From JBBRHH01 sp963788015 (GTDB taxonomy: Bacteria > Planctomycetota > Phycisphaerae > Tepidisphaerales > Tepidisphaeraceae), in the NCBI GenBank assembly GCA_963788015.1, contig CAWBEY010000012.1, forward strand, positions 2,604,001 to 2,668,000: a stretch of DNA of 64,000 nt, read 5' to 3'. The position numbers were made by a program, and so were the translations under genes. Of the stretch, positions 56,701-64,000 are shown piece by piece (position 1 is the first letter of the stretch; every line of letters begins with the position of its first letter). The notes under the pieces were generated by a model. That model was given only the letters and a program-made list of their open reading frames with translations. It searched no databases and had not been told where the DNA came from.

Positions 56701-58944
56701 GGAACCATCCGGCGCTGGCCAATTCGCTTTCAACACCCGGCCACCAGAACAGCCCGCCGTTTTGCTGCGAGCGGCGGACGCGGTCTTTCAGGCTTTCAAA
56801 CTGCTTCACATACTCAACGGGAAAATTGGCGGCGGTGGAGGCGTCGAGCAGGTCAAGAGCCTTTTTGTAGTCCTTGCGCTTTACAAGGCGATCCACCTCC
56901 TGGCCGATGCTGTTCATCATGGTGGGGAGATAGGCGCGGTTGCCGGTGATGCGGTCGGCGGCGAATTTCATGGCCGGGGGAAACTCCCCGGACTGGAGGA
57001 TGGCGTCCATGGCCGGCCGCACCAGTGCATCAAGGCGCGCCTGTGCGTATTCTGCGAAATCCAGTAATCCAGCGCCATGACGTAGTAGCGGGCGGCGTCT
57101 TTGGGCTGGCCCAATTCCATGCTGGTTTGCGCGATGTTTTCACGGCAGGCAGCCAGTTCCGCGGGAGAATTGGCCGCCGCCAGTCTTTGCTCTTCAAGCT
57201 TGAGAACTTCCAGACGCTGTTCGGCGTTGGGCAATTTGTTGGCCAGGTCGTTCAGGTCGGCGGGCGATCCTTTATCAGCCAGGGCAAGGATTGTTTTCAA
57301 TACGGCTTCGCGAACGGATTTGTCCTGTTCGACGCTGGGGTTCAGGCGGTCGATCAGCGAGCTGATGTCGTTGAAAGAGCCCACTTGCCGCAGGGCGCTA
57401 GCGGCCTCCAGGCGCACGCCCGCTTCACCGGCGTCGGAGATCCAGCGCATGATGGCATTGGCGGAATTGGGATTTCCGATGCCGGCGAGTCCGGCGATGG
57501 CAGCGCGGCGCACCGGGCCGGATTCAGCGCGGTTTAGCAGGCCGTAAAAATCGTTCAGGAGCGACGGATCTTGCAGGGTGGCCATCGCTTCGACCAGGCG
57601 CGTTCGCAACGGGCTCATGCGCGGCGCATCGGCGACGCGGGAGCGGAGGGTGTCGCGGACACGCGCCACCAGCGTCACGTTTTTAGAAGCAACCACCAGC
57701 GGGCCAATATCTTTGATCGCCCCCGCGGCGGCCTCCTGGACCCGAACCGATTCGTCATTCAGCGCGTTCAGCAACGGCTCAATGGCGCGCAGATCGCGAA
57801 ACTGGCCCAATGCCAACGCGATGGCGGCCTTCACGTCACTGTCTTTTTCGAGCGTGAGCTGGGCAATCAACGCATCCACCATGGCGGCCTTCGCGGTGGC
57901 GTCGTCGCTGCCGGCCAGCGTGGTGCGCAAAACGCGCACGACGGCCTGGCGCACCTGAGTGGCGCTGTCGCCGATCATGTCGCGGAGTTTGGCGGTGATG
58001 GTCGGAGCGATTCGGCCGGTCTTGTCCCAGTCGGACAATGCCAGATCAACGCCAATCAGCCGCATCTGCGGTGCGCCGCTGCCGAGCAGTTTTTCCAGCT
58101 TGCGCGGCTCGGGGTTGGCGTTGTAGTCCTCCTGCACCCATTGCCGCGTGGCGTCGGCCAGCATGCGCAGATCGTTTTGCATGCCGGAGGCGGTATCCGC
58201 CTGGCGGACATGGCATTCTTCTTTCCATTGGGCGTCGGGGGTGTTCTTGCTGCGGTCCCACCAGCGGATGAGCTGCTCGCGGTCGCCGCTCATGCGCTGG
58301 AGGCCGGTTAGCTCAACCAGGGCCGCCTTGGCGGCATTTTGAATTTGAGTGATGTCAAGTGGCTCATTTCGCAGAAAATCGACCAGCGTCTGGGCGGCTC
58401 GCTTGTCCACCAGCTTGCCCATGGATTTGATGATAGCGGCCCGGGAGCCGACTGGCATGGAGAGGATGCGCGATTGCTGCTCAAGCCGCGCCCATGCTTC
58501 CTCAGATCCGTGGTGGGCAAGGGACGCCAGCGCCTGCGCGGCGGCGTCGGTGGCCGCGAGGTTTCGGCCGTCGCCGATCAGATTCACCAGCGGCTGGATC
58601 AGCGACGGATCGGGGTTGGGATCGTTGACCATCGCGTGCGCCAAGGCGATCTGCGTTTGCTGGCTGGCGCCCGGCTCGGTGAAAAGCTGCTTGAGGATCG
58701 CGTGGGTTTCGGGCGTGTCGCGCTGCACCAGCCGTTTGGCCGCCTCGTCTTTCTGGGCGGGCGTGGCCGCGGCGTTCTTCAGGATGTTCTTCTGCTGTTC
58801 GAGATCCTGGCGGGCGGCGTCGGCGGCGCTTACCGCCGGCGCGGGCGGGGGGGTGGGGGCTGGCTGGGCGTGCGCGACGGTCGGCATGGCCGCCGCAACG
58901 ACGGCCGCCAGGGTGCATGAGGTTATCCAAGGTCGGAAATTCAC
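56687..58944 (-). CDS. Secreted HEAT-repeat protein (one frameshift)
   Basis: About 750 residues. GTG 58942-58944 puts a signal peptide at the very N-terminus (ITSCTLAAVVAAAMPTVAHAQ); an ATG at 59013 would add 23 basic residues. After a Pro/Ala linker and a coiled segment, HEAT/armadillo units run from about residue 80 to 560 (VVRVLRTTLAGSDDATAKAAM, VKAAIALALGQFRDLRAIEPLLNAL, RRAAIAGLAGIGNP). The frame slips near 57040, and the C-terminal part (DAILQSGEFPPAMKFAADRI) ends at 56687 inside the MlaD start. A protein-interaction scaffold outside the cytoplasm; its coupling to MlaD suggests a role with envelope lipid transport, by inference only. Confidence 0.8.
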
Positions 58945-59169
58945 GTTTTTATGCCGTGCTTCAGTACAAAACCGCCGCCGCCTTTCACCATCGGGGAACT
59001 TAACCGAATTCATCACATCGCGAAAGCCAATGCTTCTCGCGGATTTTAGGGTTTTCCGATGCCTTGCGTGCGCCGTGCGGGTAAGATTAAATGGCGCGTG
59101 CATCGAGCCACCCCTCGAACGCGGCGGCCTTTTAAGAAGCGACGTGCGGTCAACCCAAACTCTCTGGCC

Positions 59170-60540
59170 ATGAACGACTGGTACGATGCCGAGCAACGGG
59201 TCGAAAAGGCGCAGGAGCTCTTCTCTCAACAGAAGTGGCCCGAGGCGCTGGCGGAGCTGCGCGCGGCCGTCGCCATCAATCCGTTCAATGGGGCCTGGCA
59301 CTTCAACATCGGGCTGACGCTCGACGAACTTGATCGCTTCGACGAGGCCATCGACGCCTATCGCGAGTCGTTGGAAATCGAGCCCGACGACGTCGAGGCG
59401 CTGGCACACCTGGCGGATGATCTTTCGCGCACGGGTCGATTTGGGGAGTCGATCAAGACGTACGGGAAGATTGAGACGATCGACGCATCGTTCGAGCCGT
59501 GCTACTGCGGCCGGATCGTCGCGTATGCCGAGACGGGCGATCACGAGAAGGCCGAGGAAATGTTTTACCTCGCCCGCCAGTACAAGGAAGATTGCCCCGA
59601 CTGCTATTACAACATGGGGTGCAGCCTGCACGCCCGCCAGTTGTTCGATAAGGCGATCTATTGCTGGCAAAAGACCATCGATCTGGACGATTCGCATCCG
59701 CAGGTTCATCTGCGCATCGCCGAGGCGCTCTGGGACAAAGGGGAACTGGAAAAAGCGCGGCAGCATTTTTTGCAGGAGCTTCGCCGCAAGCCGGGCGACA
59801 CCGATACGCTGCTGGATCTGGGGAACCTGCTGGCCGAGATGGGGAGGCTGGACGAGGCGGGCGAGAAATTCCGGCGGGCCATCGAGCTGGCCCCGGACAA
59901 TTCGGCCGCGCATTATTTTCATGGAAGCTGGCTGCTGTCGAGCGAGCGCGCCGACGAGGCCGAAACATGCTTCGCCAAGACGCTGAGCCTCGACCCAACC
60001 TACCCGGCGGCCCACCTGCGTCTGGCCGAGATATTCCTGACGCGCGGGCAGATGCAGGCCGCCCGCAAGCACCTGCGGGCCGAAATCCTGCTGCGCCCCC
60101 AGGACCCGGATACCCTGCTTGAACTGGCCAATCTGCTGATGGATTGCGGCGAGAACCGCCCGGCCATCGCATGCCTGAAGCGCCTGATCCAACTGGACCC
60201 CAAGAACGCAACGGCATGGCAGAACATGGCCGTGTGTCATTTCCTGCGCGGCCGATATGAAGAAGGAATACTGGCATCGCGCCACGCCCTGGAATGTGAT
60301 GCCGACCTGGCGGTGGCGATGCACAACCTGGCCCTGGCGCACGAGCGTCTGGGCAATTACCCCGAAGCGCTGAAGTGGGCACGCCAGGCGCTGGAAAAAG
60401 ACCCGCGCGATCCAGCGCTGATGGGCCTGGAACTACGAATCCGGCTGCTGCGGATGATCGCCCGCGTGCGGCGGGGGGTGAGGCGGTTGATGTTCTGGAG
60501 GGGGCGGCGACCTGGGGATGCAAGTGATGCCCGCCGTTGA
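59170..60540 (+). CDS. TPR-repeat protein
   Basis: 456 residues from ATG 59170; the open frame reaches further upstream but without coding character. It is built of about 11 TPR units, for example EALAELRAAVAINPFNGAWH, EAIDAYRESLEIEPDDVEAL, KARQHFLQELRRKPGDTDTL and EALKWARQALEKDPRDPALM. Two cysteine-containing units (DCPDCYYNMGCSLHA) are unusual. The C-terminus is short and Arg-rich (RRGVRRLMFWRGRR). No catalytic domain or signal peptide: a cytoplasmic protein-interaction scaffold. Divergent from the HEAT-repeat gene with a gap of 225 bases. Confidence 0.88.
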   Translation: MNDWYDAEQRVEKAQELFSQQKWPEALAELRAAVAINPFNGAWHFNIGLTLDELDRFDEAIDAYRESLEIEPDDVEALAHLADDLSRTGRFGESIKTYGKIETIDASFEPCYCGRIVAYAETGDHEKAEEMFYLARQYKEDCPDCYYNMGCSLHARQLFDKAIYCWQKTIDLDDSHPQVHLRIAEALWDKGELEKARQHFLQELRRKPGDTDTLLDLGNLLAEMGRLDEAGEKFRRAIELAPDNSAAHYFHGSWLLSSERADEAETCFAKTLSLDPTYPAAHLRLAEIFLTRGQMQAARKHLRAEILLRPQDPDTLLELANLLMDCGENRPAIACLKRLIQLDPKNATAWQNMAVCHFLRGRYEEGILASRHALECDADLAVAMHNLALAHERLGNYPEALKWARQALEKDPRDPALMGLELRIRLLRMIARVRRGVRRLMFWRGRRPGDASDARR

Positions 60541-60604
60541 GCCTCGGCAGATCGCCAGCCCTCGTCCGGGTTAAATGACTATCGCAACAAACGCCGGAGC
60601 CGCC

Positions 60605-61245
60605 ATGGTGAGCGACTGCTGAATATCCCACCGCAGAACCTTTTCTTCCCGCGCGTTTTACTCTTTCCGCGTTGCGCAAGGCGGCGGCGGAGTGTAAGGG
60701 GTGTCCGCTGTACAAGCTCGGGACGCAGACGGTATTTGGAGAAGGTCCCAAGACTGCGACGGTGATGTTCGTGGGGGAGCAGCCCGGCGATCAGGAGGAT
60801 CTGGCCGGGTAAGCCTTTTGTCGGACCGGCCGGGCAATTGCTGGATCGGGCGCTGGCCGAGGCGGGCATCGATCGCGCGGACACGTACGTCACCAACGCC
60901 GTGAAGCACTTCAAGTGGGAGCCGCGTGGGAAGCGGCGGATACATTCCAAGCCTTCGGCACGCGAAGTTGCCTGCTGCAAGCCGTGGCTGGCGGCCGAGA
61001 TTGCGGTGATTCATCCGAGGGTGGTCGTTTGCCTCGGCGCGACGGCCGCCCAGTCACTGCTTGGCAAAGACTTTCGGCTGACACAACATCGGGGAGAGAT
61101 TTTCAAGGACACGCAGCATGCGCCACTGTTGTCGGCGACGTTTCATCCATCAGCGCTGCTGCGCATGCCGGATCACGAAGCGAGAGCCCAAGCGTATGCG
61201 GATTTTGTAGGGGATTTGAAAAAAATTCGCCAGCATCTTCAATGA
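60605..61245 (+). CDS. udgX: UdgX-type uracil-DNA glycosylase (two frameshifts)
   Basis: Removes uracil from DNA. Family-4-like UDG motifs: GEQPGDQEDLAG, PFVGPAGQLLDRAL, VTNAVKHFKWEP, four-Cys iron-sulphur ligands (CKGCPLY near the N-terminus and CCKPW), VVVCLGATAAQSLLG and SATFHPSALLR. The insert GKRRIHSKP carries the KRRIH loop that defines UdgX, whose His forms a covalent bond to the abasic product. About 210 residues. The frame slips near 60620, just after the likely start, and at about 60811 (GCCGGGTAAG, one G too many). ATG 60605 is the better start; 60575 is possible. Confidence 0.88.
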
Positions 61246-61272
61246 ACCCTGCTCCTGCCCATTTGAGGTCCT

Positions 61273-62757
61273 TCACCGCACCACCCCGGCCTCGTGATAG
61301 AACGCCCAGGCGGGGATGATTTCTTCCTTGGTGCTGCCGGGCGGTATCCACATTAATTTGATGTTGGCCTCGCCGCCGCCGTCCCAGAACTCTACCCGAA
61401 GCGAGTGGACGCCGGCGGAGAATTCTACCGGTACCTTCATCCCCGCGCGCTTGTGCGACATGCTTGGCTCGTCCAGCAACACCTTCTCGTCAATCACAAC
61501 CCGTGCGCCATCGTTGGCGGTTACCCAGATCGTATAGCGGCCGCCGGTGCGGACGTTTATCACCCCCGTCCACCGCAGGGAGAAATTGTCTTTGGGCATG
61601 CCCTCGGCCGCGGCGCCCAGGCCCCAGTCGAAATTGATTTGCGCATCAACGCGGGTCATAAATCGCTTGGTGAAGTTTTCGGCGGCGAAAAGTTCGGTGG
61701 CCAGGCCCGGCTCCAGCATTAGCTGCGACATGTTGGCCGACTCCACCTCTTCGAGGCGTTTCTCGACGGTGTCCTTTTTGATCCCCGCCAACTGCGGCAG
61801 CGCCCGCCGATACCACTCGGCCGCCCTCATCTGCAGGTGGAGCTTCGCAACGTGCCCCTGCCGCTCGGCAAGGTCCCACCAGTCGTTGGCCAGTTGCACT
61901 TGTTCTCCGGCATCGACGGGCTTGGCCAGCTCGTGCTCGGCCAGCGTGCGCAGCGGCACATCGGCGCACCCCAGCAGGAGCGGCAATGCCATGTCCCAGT
62001 CGCCGTGAACGAAGCAAGCGAATTTGCCCGCGATCCGCTTTGCTTCTGCATCGGCGGGAGACACTTTTAAAGTAGCCCTTGCGGCCTTGGCCAGCTCCCA
62101 TTCCTTTTGCTGCTCGCGCAGCTCTTTGACGCGCTCCTGCACCAGAGCGGTCAGCGTGGGCTTTCTAGCTCGAATGGCTTGTGCCTCAGCGAGATCGCCA
62201 AGCTTCAGGCCAAGGACGTAGTTGTCGCGCCCGCCGGCGGCGTCCATGCAGGAAATGGCCGTGCGAACCACCGGCTCCAGAGTCTCCACCGTGTCGGCCA
62301 TTCGCCCGGCGGCATTCAGCATTGAGAGGGTCATGTCGCCGGCGTCCAGGCCATAAACCCGTGCAAGATCATCGACTGCTTTGAGCGCCGTGGGCAGATC
62401 GCCGCAGTGGGTTGCGATGTCGCGCGCATTGCGCAGCAGCACGTATCGCGCCGTCCAATCATCCCGCGTCTCCAGGCCTTCGAGCAGGAGCTTTCGCGCC
62501 AGCATTTGCCGGTCGGCGGGCGCGGTGCTGTCGTATTCGGATTTGTAGAGCTTGTGAATGGCGCGTTCAGAGGCGCCCTGCGCCGCCAACTCAGGGACGG
62601 CTTGGGTTGTCGCCATCGGCACGGGAGGGGCGGCACCCAGTAACTTGATTGGGGCGGGCGCATGGGGATCGACGCGGGTTGCCGCGCCTGCGATGCCAGC
62701 GAAGGCCGACAGCATCATCATCGCCATCTGCAACGCACCCACCGGCCGGCGTCCCAT
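61273..62757 (-). CDS. Secreted protein with C-terminal PA14 domain
   Basis: 494 residues from ATG 62755-62757, chosen because GGGAGGTG lies just upstream on its strand; signal peptide MAMMMLSAFAGIAGAATR. Residues 50-340 are alpha-helical and of unknown function, with GKFACFVHGDWDMALPLLL and AAEWYRRALPQLAG as landmarks. Residues 350-490 are a PA14 domain (NFSLRWTGVINVRTGGRYTI, GARVVIDEKVLLDE, GVHSLRVEFWDGGGEANIKL), a carbohydrate-binding beta-barrel. The gene at 46295-47788 shares the helical part but has another C-terminal domain. Divergent from the phosphofructokinase gene. Confidence 0.82.
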   Translation of the reverse strand: MGRRPVGALQMAMMMLSAFAGIAGAATRVDPHAPAPIKLLGAAPPVPMATTQAVPELAAQGASERAIHKLYKSEYDSTAPADRQMLARKLLLEGLETRDDWTARYVLLRNARDIATHCGDLPTALKAVDDLARVYGLDAGDMTLSMLNAAGRMADTVETLEPVVRTAISCMDAAGGRDNYVLGLKLGDLAEAQAIRARKPTLTALVQERVKELREQQKEWELAKAARATLKVSPADAEAKRIAGKFACFVHGDWDMALPLLLGCADVPLRTLAEHELAKPVDAGEQVQLANDWWDLAERQGHVAKLHLQMRAAEWYRRALPQLAGIKKDTVEKRLEEVESANMSQLMLEPGLATELFAAENFTKRFMTRVDAQINFDWGLGAAAEGMPKDNFSLRWTGVINVRTGGRYTIWVTANDGARVVIDEKVLLDEPSMSHKRAGMKVPVEFSAGVHSLRVEFWDGGGEANIKLMWIPPGSTKEEIIPAWAFYHEAGVVR

Positions 62758-62927
62758 CGACACCTCCCGCATCCGCGTACCCACGTCTCGAAACGATCTC
62801 GAACGGCCTGCGCGACGATACCGCACAACCTTTGAATTCGCAATGAAATCCCCTTCGCTTGAACGCCCACGGGCTGCGCATATCATGGCCGCCCATTCAA
62901 TCAGACTTGCTTTATAAAGGTACAACC

Positions 62928-64000
62928 ATGGCAAACGCATCCAAGGGCAACGCAGTGATCGGGCAATCCGGCGGGCCGACTTCCGTCATCAACCAGTCGC
63001 TGGTGGGCGTGATCGAGGAAGTTCAAAAATCGTCCCACATTGGCCAGCTACTGGGCGCCCGCCACGGCGTGCGCGGGGTGGTGAATGAGGACTTCATCTC
63101 GCTCAAGGAGCTTCCGCAGGACCTTCTGAACCGTGTGGCGCAAACCCCTGCCGCCGCCCTCGGCTCAACGCGCGACAAACCCGATGCCGCGTATTGTGAG
63201 AACATCTTCAAGGTGTTTCAGAAGAACAATGTGCGGTACTTCTTTTACATTGGCGGCAACGACTCGGCCGACACCGCACGCATCGTTTCTGAGCTGGCAA
63301 AGAAGGAGGGGTATCCGCTGAACGTCTTCCATATCCCCAAGACCATCGACAATGATCTGCGCGTTCACGATCACACGCCTGGCTTCGGTTCGGCGGCTAA
63401 ATTCGTGGCGGCCGCGATCATGGGCGACAACTACGACAACGCCTCGCTGCCGGGGATCAAGGTGGATGTGATCATGGGTCGGCACGCGGGTTTTCTGACG
63501 GCCGCTTCGGTGCTGGCGCGCCAGCATGACAATGATGGCCCGCACTTGATCTACGTGCCGGAGGCGCCGCTGAGCGAGGAGAAGTTTTTGTCGGATGTGG
63601 ACAGCGTCTTTACCAAGCGAGGCCGGTGCCTGATCGCGGTGAGCGAGGGCGTTTCGACGCCGGATGGGAAGACGTGGGCCGAGAAGATGGGGGAGGGGCT
63701 TGAGCGCGATTCGCACGGAAATATTCAGTTGTCGGGCACGGGGGCGCTGGGAGACTTTTTGGCCGGCTTGATCACCAAAAAGCTCCAGAAACCGGGCGGC
63801 AAAAAGCTTCGCGTCCGCGCTGACACCTTTGGCTATCTCCAGCGATCGTTCCCGGGGTTTGTCTCCGAAAGCGATGCACGCGAAGCGCGGCTGGTCGGTC
63901 AGCAGGCGGTGCGCTACAGCCAGGACCAGGACGGCGGCAGCGTCGCCATGCGGCGCACCGGCACAGGGCAGTACCAGATCGAAACGTTCCTGACCCCGCT
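62928..64000 (+). CDS. 6-phosphofructokinase, probably PPi-dependent (3' end outside window)
   Basis: Open from ATG 62928 (AAAGG upstream) to the window edge, 357 residues. Fold landmarks: GNAVIGQSGGPTSVINQSL at the start, GGND at 109-112, PKTIDND at 137-143, and VIMGRHAGFLTAAS. In place of the ATP-enzyme GGDGS it has Asp at the position that blocks ATP, together with Lys138, the pair that marks pyrophosphate-using enzymes. It phosphorylates fructose 6-phosphate, reversibly if PPi is the donor. No frameshift in the visible part. The C-terminus is missing only because the window ends. Confidence 0.88.
   Translation, partial: MANASKGNAVIGQSGGPTSVINQSLVGVIEEVQKSSHIGQLLGARHGVRGVVNEDFISLKELPQDLLNRVAQTPAAALGSTRDKPDAAYCENIFKVFQKNNVRYFFYIGGNDSADTARIVSELAKKEGYPLNVFHIPKTIDNDLRVHDHTPGFGSAAKFVAAAIMGDNYDNASLPGIKVDVIMGRHAGFLTAASVLARQHDNDGPHLIYVPEAPLSEEKFLSDVDSVFTKRGRCLIAVSEGVSTPDGKTWAEKMGEGLERDSHGNIQLSGTGALGDFLAGLITKKLQKPGGKKLRVRADTFGYLQRSFPGFVSESDAREARLVGQQAVRYSQDQDGGSVAMRRTGTGQYQIETFLTP

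Noticed and set aside
58945..60342. Upstream part of the very long minus-strand frame that continues into the HEAT-repeat gene
   Set aside because: Antisense to the well-supported TPR gene at 59170-60540; no coding character, and the HEAT protein's signal peptide starts at 58944.

Overview
The window looks like chromosomal DNA of a planctomycete, most likely class Phycisphaerae or a close relative. This is an inference from GC-rich, densely packed genes, two LEPR-XLL-type surface proteins (19885-20547 and 30998-32281), a TPR protein carrying RNA polymerase alpha C-terminal domains, a prepilin-like protein with a type IV N-terminus, many secreted proteins of unknown function, and GC-rich palindromic repeats scattered between and inside genes. 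No rRNA, tRNA, CRISPR array or intact insertion sequence was seen.

Layout. 1-1.5 kb: end of an unknown gene, a small lipoprotein, and a duplicated minus-strand non-coding unit whose two copies each end in an intrinsic terminator. 1.7-6.6 kb: minus-strand block with a tetrapyrrole operon (precorrin-2 dehydrogenase, CcsA/HemX-like protein, hemA, joined by ATGA overlaps) and a polytopic glycosyltransferase-like protein. 6.9-9.4 kb: two Tat-exported ferritin-like proteins and a prepilin-like protein. 9.7-25.3 kb: DUF2203, a secreted HExxH peptidase-like protein, NRAMP and CDF metal transporters, a four-PAS histidine kinase, DUF2330, a di-haem c-type protein, an LEPR protein, DedA, an isolated M42 peptidase C-terminus, a repetitive glycine-rich lipoprotein and recR. 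25.5-40.3 kb: kinase-like protein, SDR, dapF, galM, LEPR/calcium-repeat protein, methyltransferases, ubiX, SpoIID-like protein, the TPR-alphaCTD regulator and the relic of an AAA/DUF4143 ATPase behind a 41-bp palindrome.

40.3-48.1 kb: trpG, moaA, a DsbA-like thioredoxin and a beta-helix protein, mixed with gene debris (HNH nuclease, PIN/DUF4058 chimera, a DsbA fragment, an orphan HicB, and a broken paralogue of the PA14 protein at 61-63 kb). This is the most accessory-like part. 48.3-64 kb: GH81 glucanase, gyrA, hemL, an MlaD/MCE + HEAT-repeat pair, a TPR protein, a UdgX-type uracil-DNA glycosylase, a PA14 protein and the start of a PPi-type phosphofructokinase.

A caution for any reader: about twenty genes, including gyrA, hemL, dapF, moaA and trpG, carry single-base frameshifts although the protein resumes at once in another frame. 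The simplest reading is base-level assembly error, so 'broken' genes here should not be taken as real pseudogenes unless several lesions or partner losses coincide. By eye the plus strand is C-rich for most of 1-36 kb whatever the coding strand and G-rich from about 48 kb, so strand composition switches inside the window.
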